DNA of 64,000 bases, from NCBI GenBank assembly GCA_038093515.1, contig JBBPSI010000115.1:17412-81411 (forward strand). The letters run 5' to 3'. A program made the translations under genes and the position numbers. Shown here piece after piece: positions 11,111-22,363 of this stretch. The stretch is from Butyriboletus loyo (taxonomy: Eukaryota; Basidiomycota; Agaricomycetes; Boletales; Boletaceae). Positions within the stretch are counted from its first letter, which is position 1; every line of letters starts with the position of its first letter. The notes under the pieces were generated by a model. It saw only the letters and a list, made by a program, of their open reading frames with translations, did no database searches and was not told where the DNA came from.

Positions 11111-12449
11111 ATGGCTGGTTTCGATCCCAAACGCCATGTCGGCGTAAACCCAGAACGCGTGTCGCACCTCTCCTCGACGGACTATCCGGGACATCACCCA
11201 GCGCAAGACAATGCCTGGAACCTCGCCAAGTTTCAAAAGGTCTGCCCCTCTCTCACTCCCAGACATATATATTTCCTCACTCGCCCGAGGTCAGAGACTG
11301 ACCGTCCGAGTCGAACGTCTCTCGGATCGCTCCATCGAGTTTGATCTCATCGGCGTCGACGCCTCCATTGCCAATGCCTTCAGACGTATTCTCATCGCCG
11401 AGGTATGTCCCTACCGTGCTTTGCAGACGCACGACCTTGACGGGCTGCAGGTACCTACGGTGTGTATAGAACGCGTGTACATATGGTGCAATACTAGCGT
11501 CATCGCCGACGAAGTCCTCGCTCACCGCTTGGGACTCGTCCCCCTCCACGTCGATCCTGCCTTTCTGGACATGAAAGACCGTGAGCACGCTGTGCGCATG
11601 CAACCGCATAAACGTCCTCATCTCTTCGCCTTTTATAGCACAAAGCGATCAACCGACAGATAGAAACACGCTCGTGTTTCGGCTCAAAGCCACCTGCGAG
11701 CGTAGGAAAAACGCGCCGAAAGACGCGACGGATCCCAAGGCGCTGTTCATCAACTCGGAGATACTCTCCTCACAGCTTGAGTGGATTCCCCAGGGCGAAC
11801 AGGGGAGTGTCATGTCTGTGGATCTACCCAGGCCGACGAACCCGAATATCGTCCTTGCGAAACTGCGCCCCGGACAAGAGGTCGATATGGAGCTGCATGG
11901 CGTGAAAGGTGTCGGCAAAGACCACGCCAAGTTTTGTCCTGTCGGTAAGCACACAGTTCCCCAACTGTACCACCCGAGCTGGTGATCACCTCCTTCGCAG
12001 CCACGGCATCCTATCGTCTACTCCCCGAAATCATCCTCAACCCAGCAAAACCCGTGCCACCCGATCTCGCAGAAAAGTTTCAAAAGTGTTTCTCCCCGGG
12101 TGTCATTCGCGTCCACCCGCACACAAGTAAAGTCAGCGTGGACGCGAAATCAGCACGCCTCGAGTCGATGAGCCGTGAGGTATACCGGTATCCGGAATTC
12201 GATGGCTGTGTCCAGCTTGCGCGGGTTCGAGATCATTTCCTCTGTGCGTGACGCTTCACCCCTTGTCGTGTATGCCTCACGCGTTTCTGTCTAGTCTGCA
12301 TCGAATCAGAGGGATTCTACCCCCCAGAACGTCTGCTACCCGAGGCGATTCAGATAATGCGGACAAAAATCGCTACGCTACGTCGCGCGGCGGAAGCACT
12401 ACTGCATGATACCGGTACGAGCGAAGATGCTGCAATGGCAGAGACATAG
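11111..12449 (+). CDS. RPC40: RNA polymerase I and III shared subunit AC40 (RPAC1)
   Basis: Alpha-like subunit that pairs with AC19 in the assembly platform of Pol I and Pol III. The first exon starts MAGFDPKRHVGVNPERVSH and ends WNLAKFQK. A 53-nt intron ending GGTCAG then joins in frame to RLTVRVERLSDRSIEFDLIG. The alpha motif follows: VDASIANAFRRILIAEVPT, then VYIWCNTSVIADEVLAHRLG and LVPLHVDPAFLDMKDRE. The central insertion domain and ELHGVKGVGKDHAKFCPVA precede the C-terminal alpha-like half (YRYPEFDGCVQLARVRDHF, FCIESEGFYPPERLLPEAI). The product ends MAET. Length and motif order match the family with no disruption. Confidence 0.95.
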
Positions 12450-12580
12450 ATGACTTGCACCGTGTGTTATAGCATCTTGCATACATGCGTTTTACAGAAA
12501 GACACTCGGAACATGGTAAAACATTCAGTGTAAGAAAGGGGGTAAAGCATCGTACCCCCTATATTTATCGTCACGACTGA

Positions 12581-13189
12581 TCACTGACCATCCGATCTAC
12601 CCTCTTGAGCTGTACGTGGAACAAAGAAATGAATCGGTGGCGTCCTATCCACCGACGTATAATAAAAGCTCGTGATACGGCGTTGGTCGTCCGCCTGCAC
12701 GCTGGGATCTTGCTCGATCCTACGGAAACCGATCAGAAAAAGAGTCGATGGTACAAGCGGGTGCTTACTCGGCGCTGAAATGAACGTGCGTGAGTCTCTG
12801 TGCCGGGCCCGCGCGGATACGAAAGGGAAGGGAGCGCGTGACGACGAGCGCGCCGGCAACGACCGCAGGCTAACATACATCGTCATTGCGTCGTCGCCCC
12901 AGATCAGCCAACGGGCGACCAAAGATGGCTCTCTCACGACACGCACCTGTTCGGGTTTATCGTCGTTGGTCGAGATGAGCTCTGTATCCCAGGCCACGCT
13001 CACGTGAGTAGCCGCAGCCCGCAGTGAGAGCAAGTCGTCCTTGAACGTCTGCAGTGGGAGCACGACGTGGTTCAGACGGAGCTCGCAAGCGGGCGAGAAC
13101 GCCTGGCCAAAGGCATCCTGAGTACTGGCACCCTCGTAGAGCGCTGTCAGACGAGATTGAATCCAAGATGTTGCGTTCGTTGATGACAT
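12581..13189 (-). CDS. Unidentified protein, possibly NTF2-like
   Basis: An uninterrupted minus-strand frame gives about 202 residues from MSSTNATSWIQSRLTALYEG to FVPRTAQEGRSDGQ. Upstream in-frame codons continue to 13276, so a longer start is possible, but the extra segment looks like leader. The opening helix, FGQAFSPACELRLNHVVLPL and the later VSVAWDTELIS have the spacing of small NTF2/SnoaL-like alpha+beta proteins. I infer that only from pattern, not from a recognised signature. An apparent donor and acceptor near 12775-12880 would create a stop if used, so I kept the frame intact. The gene converges with RPC40 131 bp away. Confidence 0.5.
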   Translation of the reverse strand: MSSTNATSWIQSRLTALYEGASTQDAFGQAFSPACELRLNHVVLPLQTFKDDLLSLRAAATHVSVAWDTELISTNDDKPEQVRVVREPSLVARWLIWGDDAMTMYVSLRSLPARSSSRAPFPFVSARARHRDSRTFISAPSKHPLVPSTLFLIGFRRIEQDPSVQADDQRRITSFYYTSVDRTPPIHFFVPRTAQEGRSDGQ

Positions 13190-13721
13190 GGCAACAGTTT
13201 GGAAGGGGGCAACGTCGTTGGTATGGAATCGGAATTGAGGCCTGAGGGGTGATGTGGAGAGGTAGCAGCGCAGCACCGATGGCGAAGATGGCGGCTGTCC
13301 GAGTCGGTGTGAATTGGATACGAGTGAGACCGTATCGCCACAACCATCAAGACTCGAAACACGCCGACGATATCTTTTCTCGGAGACGAGAATTCCCGGG
13401 GAAACAATCTATTTTCTCGGCGACGAGAACGGCGTGCAGTGGTTGCGTTGTTCGCGGAACATCTGTCGTTTCAGATTCTCGACGCACCGAGTCGATGATT
13501 GGGACCAAATCGACCCCAGTCCGAAGCTTCGTGAGCAATCTCCGCAGCGTTACCATATAGACACCGTTGGTCGTGAAGAACATACATTGACAGAACGAAT
13601 TCGAAAGCAGAAACATGTACACAACCTTGTGCAGAGTAGTCCGGAGGTTCCACCTCTACATTATTCGTACTCGACATAGAATAGCCCATTAGCCTACAGC
13701 TCACCCCCATGTGGATCTCTA
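13190..13721. other. 532-bp intergenic region
   Basis: This covers the upstream region of the unknown gene and the 3' end of the JmjC gene. Apart from the paired dyad elements I see no coding signal or repeat. Confidence 0.4.
13375..13429. promoter_or_regulatory. Two near-identical dyad elements upstream of the unknown gene
   Basis: TTTTCTCGGAGACGAGAA (13375-13392) and TTTTCTCGGCGACGAGAA (13412-13429) differ at one base. Each contains TTCTCG and CGAGAA arms around four bases, and the copies are 37 bp apart. They lie about 190-240 bp upstream of the unknown gene's start, where paired transcription-factor sites would be expected. Confidence 0.4.
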
Positions 13722-16700
13722 CTAGGTCTCGTTCATCTCCTTCTCCTGGCGACAACAGGACAACCAAGTGAACCACATCATCGTGCGGAGTTGAAGCACG
13801 TCTTCCTTCCACGCCATCGATTGGTTCTGCTCTCTAAACTCCTTCGTAAGTTGCTCACACCGCGCAATGTTCTCAGGGCTAACAAAGTCGACCGCAACCT
13901 TGACGCAATCTGCAAGGTTGCAAACCTAAAGTACGTCCGAGTCGAGTGGTGACAGGCGCAGCAGTGAATCAGGCTTACCTGATGCGCACACCCGGCGGGT
14001 ATAAACACAGCCTCTCCCGGTCTCTGATATATCCTATGGCTCTTGATCCCGTACGTGTCAAAAAGTTCCTTCCTCAGCGCACTGTCAAGATAGAATTGTT
14101 GCGAATGTATGGGATCATGCTGATACGACCCTTTGAACTTTCTCCGGAGGAAGAAACGCAGCCTATCTGCATCACTTGCACGGAAGAGATCCCAGGCAGC
14201 ACATCCAGGTTTCCCGTCTGGGGTGGGGCTTGCATAAGTCATAATGTTCACAGCGTCTGCCATATCCATATGCAGTCTCGTCGACCCTTTGCTGCCTGCA
14301 GACTCAAACGACGCCATCGCATTATACATCTTCGGACCTGCTTCATTCGTTAGCTATCACCCAGCCAAAGCCCTTGATTACGACATACCGAGGTCTGGTG
14401 CGACAGTATTACTCGGGAAGTGTGAAGCAATGTTGAGTGCTCCGTCTCGGCGGACATAACTAGGGACTGGTACAGCCCTGTTAAAGTCCTCGAACAGCTC
14501 CGGAAATGCAGTCTTGAAGTCGGTTGATGGTGGCCAATCCTAGAAACCACATTCAGCATCGCCAATCACCTATACTCACCGGAACTCGCCTTCAATTTCC
14601 AACACTCCACTCGGCCTTCGTACTTGCCGAACCACGAGAAGAACTCACCAACGGTAACGCGCTTATTCATATCAGACTGACACTCGAGTATGAGACAACT
14701 TTGCGAGTTGTATTTCTGAAGGAAATATTCAGGCGTCCATTGAATCTGGAATTTTGGAAGGAGCTCAGTGACCACCATAGGATCTCCTTTAACCCAGAGA
14801 GGTCGGAATACTTCCTCTGTGAGCTCCGAGTCCGCGATAGTAATCGTGGGATGGAAGGGAATTTCCGATGACTCCGATGGAGTATTATTAGATGGAGGCT
14901 GCGTTTGCGCGCCCACATCACTGGCTGGAGCAACGACTGTCGCTTCCCCAACGTCAGACGGCGCAAGTATTTCGGAGATTGATGAATCCACAGTAACTCC
15001 ATTTGAAACCGCGCCCGTGCCCGAGTTTGGTGCGCATTGTGCGTTTTGAAGAGAGGGATCAATGGCTCCAATAACAGGAGCCTCGTCAGGATCCGGCTCT
15101 GCCAGGAGTACCTCCATATCCTTGATAGCTTGTGCTAGTTCAGATTTGCAGAATCGTGACATGGGAGAGAAATCCTTGGCATGATGCTCGTTCCTGCGCG
15201 TACAGGATAGGAAAAACGGGTTTGTGTGAGCATGTTTTTCCCGTCTAGCTTGCAGAGCTGCGATCTCTGCCTGCGTTGCGCCGGGTTTGTCTTCAGTCAA
15301 ATCCTTGACCTGTTCAAAACATTCAGCGCATGCCTCGCGGCCACACAACCGGCACATCCAACTGCACGAGAATATCGAAGTCATGCAAGTATCTAGTAAT
15401 ATGCATCCGTTTAAAACGCATGGTTTCAACAAGCCGAGTCATGAATAAAACCCACCACACGTAGCACGAACTTCGCTCTCTCTCGTCCGCCGTATGATTT
15501 CGGGGTAAGTCAGGTGGTCAAGCTCTTGACGAAGTGTGGGTAACAAAGCCTTTGCAATCGTTCGCTGAGCTACTGTGAGCCGAAGAACGGGTAGATCAAA
15601 TTACTGAATTCCACCTTCGTTCGCCGAATATGTTGCTCGGTAAGAGGTACATTCCACTGAACAGGGAAGTTCATACTTGGAGCATCAGGCCGCTGATTCT
15701 CCACGAAGCTGATACCCACGATGTTCCGCTGACCGTCCTTGAGAAAGAAGCGGATGCCTTGGAACCGGCATGTATCGCCAGCCCAGCGGCGCGTGCAGGA
15801 AACACACCGCGGGAATTGTTCTGATCTGTATCGATTTGACATGCAGCGAGCGAACTGAAGTTCAGGATGAAGCGGAGGAGCGGCTTCATTCCCTTGCGCC
15901 CCATTCTCTGTTGGGCCACAGGGGCTTCGTTTAGGCGAAATGGTGGCAGGATCATTAGAGAAACCAACCTTCGCCAGCCTTCTCCTTGCCCTTATCGGCA
16001 GATGTTGAAGTGTAGGAGACAGTTGGCATGAGTTGCGCTACATGGAGATGAACGCGGGTCCTGATCTAGACGAGTGAAATCTGACCATTTTGAGCAGCAA
16101 TCTGTGCTGCTTCGCTTCTTTTCCTGGCGTTATAACCACGTTTGGAGGATGCTTCAGCAGGGTAAGAAACAGATACTCGGAAAGTGAAGAGCAACTCCCA
16201 CCGTTTCCGTCCGAGGGTTTCGCCTTTTTGGCCTTCCTCGATCTCTGTGAAGGCGGCTCCTCAACTTCTGATGATGGACGTTTCTGTACCTGAGGTGGTG
16301 GGGGTGGTGGAGGAGGTGGATGGTATAGCATCGCCGAAAACACTGCGGGAGGTGCGTGCATTAATGCACCCACTTCAAACACAGGTTGCCCTGCGATCGG
16401 TGCAGTGAAGCGCGCGGCTAGACGAACAGAGGCTCGTTCAGCATGCTGTAAAGCTTCGTTTGAAGGACTCAGGAAGAGATGGGGAATAATATAGAAATAA
16501 CAATTACATGCGTGATGATGGTGAATAGGCTGTGGATGATGTTCTTGTGGAACATGGTTATATGGGTCTGCTCAAAGCGCAAAACGACCAGTTAGTGGAG
16601 GGTGCCAAGTAACTGACTGAACGCGCGACTGACTGTGCTGAGGATAGTCGCTTGATAATGCTAGGGAGGGCGCTTTTGGATTCAGGAACACGAGTACATG

Positions 16701-17180
16701 TCAAGTGGATGTTCGCTCACCAGTCCGTTCGTCAGAGTACATTGGTGCCACGATCGGGGATCCATAGGGGACGCTCGAAAGGTCGGGTTGTGGGGGCCAT
16801 GGACCTGTTGGCATTGCAAAGTTTCCGTGCTCGTCCATCCTGGGCCTTGGCTGCCTCTGTGACATGTCTCCGTTCATCTCAGCATACATATGAGGCGGTA
16901 TTGGATACGATCGACCGGTGGGCGGCCCGGCGTCAGGCCTGCGCTTCGGTGCGTTTGGATCATCGTTTACAGGTTCCCAGTTAGCGGCGCGGAGGTGAAA
17001 GGAAGAGCCAGATTCTGGTTGCTGGGAATAGGGACCATGCGGAGGATGCTGGGGATGCTGGTAGTGGGCAACAGCAGGAGAGGACGAAAGACTCGGGAGG
17101 TGATGTGGGTAAGCAGAGGAGTCGGAGGAAGGGTTGAGAAGCTGGCTGATGGAGGTGCGCTTGTCGTGCATGCCGTTCAT
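13722..17180 (-). CDS. JmjC-domain protein, KDM3/JHDM2-like histone demethylase
   Basis: Probable Fe(II)/2-oxoglutarate-dependent histone lysine demethylase in the nucleus; an H3K9 substrate is inferred from KDM3 resemblance. The disordered N-terminus starts MNGMHDKRTSISQLLNPSSD. Basic stretches such as SQRSRKAKKAKPS follow, then Cys-rich modules: CVSCTRRWAGDTCRFQGIRFF and MCRLCGREACAECFEQV, recalling the KDM3-type zinc finger. The catalytic domain has LHMDMADAVNIM, giving the H-x-D pair, and IPAGCAHQV, giving the second His. All three iron ligands therefore seem present. The C-terminus runs LTKEFREQNQSMAWKED to a stop at 13722 (EKEMNET). At least ten introns are required; several joins in 15430-16700 were not resolved base by base. 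Confidence 0.8.
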
Positions 17181-18049
17181 TGCTGGACACGGTGGGGAGC
17201 GTTGTTTCGCTCTGGGGAAACGGCGAACGCGGAAACTTGGAGAAACGAGGAGCTGTAGGGAAATAAGCGGTTGGGAGACGCCCACTCGCGGAGTATGCTC
17301 ATCAGCGGAGTCAATCTTGAATCTTGGACTCCGACCCTCCCACCCCCTCGGCAATCCGGCATCTCTTCCGGCCTCATCAGCCGCGAACCTCGCGTCTGGC
17401 CATCATCATCTCCTCCTCTCCTCCTCCTCCTCCTCTCCACCCGATTGCTTATCATCCAGGCGAGGTCCTCTCCAACGTGGGCAAAAACCGTCTCTTTTTC
17501 GCAGCAAACGGGCTTTGTAAATAGTACGTATCCGCGTCGAACAACTCGGCAAACATGTGTTGTCCACTGTTCCAGCCATATCCCACGTAAAAAAAGACAA
17601 ACAAATATGCCTAAAGCCGTATCAGCAACACCAGTCGTGAATATCGTGTGAACCAACATAGTGAATCCCAAAATCAGGACAACATAAACCCCAAAGTGAA
17701 ACTAACAATAAGACTGGCACAATGGACCACGGCGAACTTAGAAGTATTTGCGGAAGATCTCGGCGACCTTCAGATTCAATGGTATGAATACCGGTTTGAT
17801 CATCCAGACAAGCCTTCTGAAGGTCGCCCACCACCGTCAGGGGATCTCACCTGGCTCATCATGGCCACCTGACGAGTTCAACGGAAAACTGCCCGGAAGA
17901 ATTCCGGCACCGGCCTCCGTGGATTCAGCGCGTTCTCTTGGTTCTGTGACGACCTTCATGGGCATTATTTCACACGGAATACTCGAGACTTACCAGGCGG
18001 TGATATACCATCGGTGGCGGGACCTAGCCCCTCAGCCGGTGATGATCGT
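17181..18049. other. Upstream region of the JmjC gene; may hold the Ssk1 C-terminal exons
   Basis: A CT-rich stretch near 17400-17450 fits a fungal core promoter for the minus-strand JmjC gene. The part from 17837 to 18049 may instead code the last exons of Ssk1: minus-strand frames there read DERSSPAEGLGPATDGISPP and, after a GTAAGT...CACAG intron, EPRERAESTEAGAGILPGS to a stop at 17837. Long plus-strand ORFs in this region look non-coding. Confidence 0.45.
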
Positions 18050-21000
18050 TCATCTGGATTGTCTGGCACTGGCATCAGTGACATTGGACACTGAACAAAT
18101 CAGGCCTTTTGCACCTGTGATGGTCGGTGCCTCAACTACTGGACCTGACGGATAATAAGCATCGAAAACCGCTCCAAAATAGGCTATAGGATGCTTACTT
18201 GACGTGGTTGCTCCTTCGTGCTTGTTGGTTGAATCTGATCCATTACCCGTCGATGATGTCGAGAGATTTTCACTGAGTTTCAGCAACACGTCCAGTTTCT
18301 CCGACGGGGGTAACACATTCAAAGATACAACGAGGGGCACGCCTGCGTGGCCTTCCGCCTTTCCGATCGACGACGAACGACTGAGAGAGTGATTCATCGG
18401 TGTGGCTCTCCCTTCAGGCACATGCAAGCGGCGAGCGACAGCCTGAGCTTGCGTGTTTTGCTCAGTTGAAATCGACTTCGCAGCTTCCGGACGCAAGTCG
18501 GCCCACATTTGCAGTGCTTTGATGGAACCCCACTCGATGATCTTGTTGTTGAGCCATTGCAATGACACAGGCTTTGTCAGAAAGTCATTGCATCCCGCTG
18601 CGAGTGCAGCAACTCGATCGCTTTGAAGGGAAGACGCTGTTAGTGCGACGATGATGACCGAAGAGCGATAGGGCGATGTCGTCGTCGTTGTACGCGAGTC
18701 GGATGAGGCAACATCGGAAGGCGTACGAGCGCTGCTGTCAGACTGAGGGGTCGAGGGAGTGCATGCAGCAGCCTCGAGTTGTCGGATTTCCTTTGTTGCC
18801 TGGATTCCATCCATGACTGGCATTTGAATGTCCATCTGCAGCCTCGTCAGAGAAGTGCAACATTAGACTCTCACTCGGGCTCACCAAAATAAGATGGAAA
18901 CCCCCACTACGCCATTTTTGTACAGCCTCCTCTCCATTCTTTGCAACGTCATATTTGATTTTCTTTTTCCGCATAAATGTCGACAGAATCGTCTGATTGA
19001 TTGGGTTATCTGAGCCGTCAGATTAGCGTAACACGCAGCGAAAGCTGATACTACTTGCCGTCAACGATGAGGACGCTGATTGGCGGGACGATGTTCGTGT
19101 CGTTTGTTCCCTTCCCTGCCTTTGTAGCCATGGCAGGTGCTGTCGAAGGTTTCTGATCTTGTACCCGCCTGGAGGGTCGTCTTGTAAAAGCATTTGCAGG
19201 CGGATCAGGAACGTTGGGCGACCCTGGTGGTGATGATGTCTTCCTCGTATCAATTGAATTCCCCTTCCACGATGGAGTAGGAGGGGGACCAACGTCATCG
19301 GCCAATACAGATGGCTTCCGAGCCTTCCCTTTTGCAGCAGAACCGGCCGTAGAAGTCTGAGCATCAGGACTCGGTAATGAATCTTGGCGATGGGGGGTAG
19401 GTGCGCTAGACCCCTGAGTGTGGAGTGCAGAAAAGTAAACAATCTGTTGAGCTGGGTTCTTATCCTCAGTGCTTGACGGTCGCTGCGAGCTTGGTCGGCG
19501 CACCCTGTCGGGTGTAGGAATAAGGAACTGCGCCTTTGGCACTTCAGCAGAGCCAGGTACTCGAGGTGTCTTGGCCCCTTTAGCTCTCGGTTGGAACACG
19601 ATGCCAGCGGGTTGACCATCTGGACTAGAGATCACGAGTCCGGAAGCGGGTGACATGCCAAGTTTCACAGATCCATCAGGGAAGTACTCTACCGTATCTG
19701 AAATGGCAAGCGGAGACGGTGGATGCAGGGCATGCGGTTCGCCCATCACCTCCCTCGGTGACTTCATGGCACGGTCGGAGGTCGTACGAGGGGAGTAAAC
19801 AGGTCGCGAGGGAGGAGACTTCGGAGTACTTTGTCCGTGGTTAAAAAAAGGTGGACCTTGGGTCCCTGGACTCGTCGGGGAGCTTGCAATAGGAGCAAAG
19901 AGAGGATCGACAACGGGCTTCGTCATTGCCGTGTGGAGAGCAGTCAAGAACCGACGCGGCCCCGCCGGTTTCGGGATGATCATGATGTCTAGAGGTGGCT
20001 TTATGAACGAGTCGACCGAAAGAACAAGGTCCGTCTGAACGATGTCCTTCACGACTTTATAGTTTGCTAAGCTCGTGAAATGCACGATTACATGTGCAGA
20101 CGTTGCTTGCGCGCCAGTGGGAGAACCATATCCCAACGCTCTAGCTATCTGCGGGGAGGACTTGGGTCGGTGATGAGCAGCCAGCGACGGTCGTTTGCCC
20201 CGTGAGTGTACGGCAGATGGGGGAGGTAGTCGCTCAGCACGGTCCTTTTGTATCCTCTCGCGCAGAACCGACACGTCGTCATCGATGAAAATAAAAGTTC
20301 CAGACGATGCGGCTCGGGAAGTCCCACTAGGCGTCATACTAGAGTTTTCGTGAGAAATGTTGTCCGTAAAACTCCACTGGCGAGGTTTGGTCGTCTGTGG
20401 ATGTGTCCCTGGGCTGTTGTCGGAGGACGGAACCTTGTCAGAGACGCATTGATGACCATCTGCATCATATTCCGGCGAAACGTGGCTAACATCCATACCC
20501 CACGTAGTGAGATAACTCGTCAAATGGTGAGCGAACGCGCTGCTCTCCTTTGCGTACAATGTTGCCCTCTTGCCTCGTAGTGTTTCCGAAAACTGAACCA
20601 ACTCCTCCAGAGTCGGCTCTTTAGTTATCCGAGCCCCAGAGATTAGCGTTGAGCTATGCTCTATCGCAGGCGTGGTTCTGGCACTGATGGCGGCAGAGGA
20701 CCCAGATTCCAGAATGAATGCTAATTCGCACGCTCGACCTGGAAGTGACTCCCGAGCAGGCAGATCGCAGGCGAAGGAGGCACCTGTGCGTGAACACAGG
20801 GTCTGCAGCAAAGGAGATCCAAAATTGGGCTTAGGTCGAACCAAAGAAAGATCGGCAACGGTGGGAGCGAGTACATCCTGGGTGAAATAGTGGTTGATCC
20901 GAAATATGCAATGAACTTGCCCATCTTCGATATTCGACATGTAGGAACTCCTCCTGTTTTGAACGCGCCTAGCACTCTCGGTTTCAACCGGAGAATCTGG

Positions 21001-22054
21001 CGAATCATCAAAGACCGGTTTAATGGACAACTCGATGTCGATCGCGTCGCCTCGGCAGGTAGTGTGTAGAACTTGGCGAACAACCTTTGGAACCGTCAGA
21101 ACGATACTGTTCCGCCCCACCATCGAGTTTGCTCACATGTGTCAAAGTGTTGGACAGTCCAAATTCCTCGCCACAGACAGCGACGTGTCTTAAGCCAACA
21201 TCCGCATGGACAAGCACAAGGTCCACACCTCTCTGCGCAGCGCATCCACTCAGCGCGTCGCCCACGCTCTGCAGCATTTCCCCGACATCAAAATCGGAAT
21301 GAGTGGCCAGGGTGCGTGTTGCGAGTGGTGAAACGGGTGCATCATTTTCGGCCTGCGGAATAGTATGCCCGCTCCGCGCACACAATGCCGGCATGTTGGC
21401 AGACACAAAATTGAGATTCTTCATTGTGGTGAGGACCGCAGACACGGAAGGGGTTGGTACCGACAGCGAACAGGCCGCGTATTGTTCCTTGGCAGGGTCG
21501 AGGATCTGTGCAGGGGATATCTGTAAAAGTGTCTGGACGACCATTTCCACGGAGTCTGCCAGTTCTAATGCAAGTTCATAGAAAAGCGAGCTGTCAAATG
21601 GACTGGGCGTGACTGGGACATCTGTTGGGAGCGGAAGCATTGCTTGAGTCCTGCGAGGATTCTGAAGGTGCTCAAGTTGGGAGGGTAGAGGCGCTGGGAA
21701 TGTGCGTGATGGTCGGGGAATATCAGAGCACCCGTCGTGCGTGCTTGCGACTCCAAGCTGCTGCTGAAGACACCTGCGGTTGTTGGGAGAGGTGTCATAA
21801 TCATCGGAGAACTCGGCCTGAGAGAGCTTATCGATGGAGGAATGCTCCCTCTCCGAAAGATCGGAGTCTGCCTCAGAAGAGCTGAGGACAGCGGATCGTT
21901 CCATTGGAAGCCCAAGAGGGGGTTGGATAGGTGGAGAGGGTTCGGCGGGCCAAGTGACAGCAAACTTGCTTGGACCGACAAGGTCAGGAGAGAGCGCAAG
22001 GTCATCATGGGAGAGAGGATAACGAGGAGCAAAGACCTGTTTTGCACCGGTCAT
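18050..22054 (-). CDS. SSK1: Response regulator of the Ssk1/Mcs4 type (HOG pathway)
   Basis: Two-component response regulator that relays phosphorelay state to the MAPKK kinase of the stress MAPK cascade. The long N-terminus (MTGAKQVFAPRYPLSHDDL onward) holds a histidine-kinase-like scaffold segment (LFYELALELADSVEMVVQTL, DVGEMLQSVGDALSGCAAQR) and Ser/Pro-rich linkers. The C-terminal receiver shows VLIVDDNPINQTIL, the phospho-acceptor Asp in MDIQMPVMDGIQATKEIR, the conserved Thr/Ala in VALTAS, and Lys in LTKPVSLQWLN. A long insert (SSDSRTTTTTSPYRSS) lies inside the receiver, as in other Ssk1 proteins. The intron at 19010-19058 has a GC donor and splits the second Asp codon. The 3' end is uncertain: the simplest frame stops at 18050, but further exons may extend to 17837. 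Confidence 0.9.
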
Positions 22055-22363
22055 GACAAGTCGGGCAGAGTCGGGCGTGGCGACAGGAAACCAAGCTCCT
22101 GGCCACAGCGATTAGAGGAGAGAAGTATAAGAGAAAGGAAAGGCCTCGCCAGGAGACGAGATGGGATAAGTAAATTGGTGTGAGCTTTGCGGCTGAGCCC
22201 TCGATCGACGTCCAGCTTGAAATGAAGGGTGTGCGACCGTTCCCCAATGTCACTGCTTGTCACAAGCTGCCGTACTCCTCATGGCAAATGGGAACGACAT
22301 GACCAGTGTCGATTTCATGCAAACGAGTAGTTACAGTCTCTCAACTAGTAATACGCTAAGACG
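22055..22363. other. 309-bp intergenic region
   Basis: This contains the upstream region of SSK1 and the 3' end of the ARS2 gene, both on the minus strand. No other signal was seen. Confidence 0.4.

Noticed and set aside
12775..12880. Possible intron (GTATGT...TTTCAG) in the unknown gene at 12581
   Set aside because: Using it creates a stop a few codons later, while the unspliced frame is open.
17271..17651. 126-codon plus-strand ORF in the CT-rich region
   Set aside because: Its Ser/Leu/Pro composition is explained by the pyrimidine-rich promoter sequence; no family similarity or splice context.
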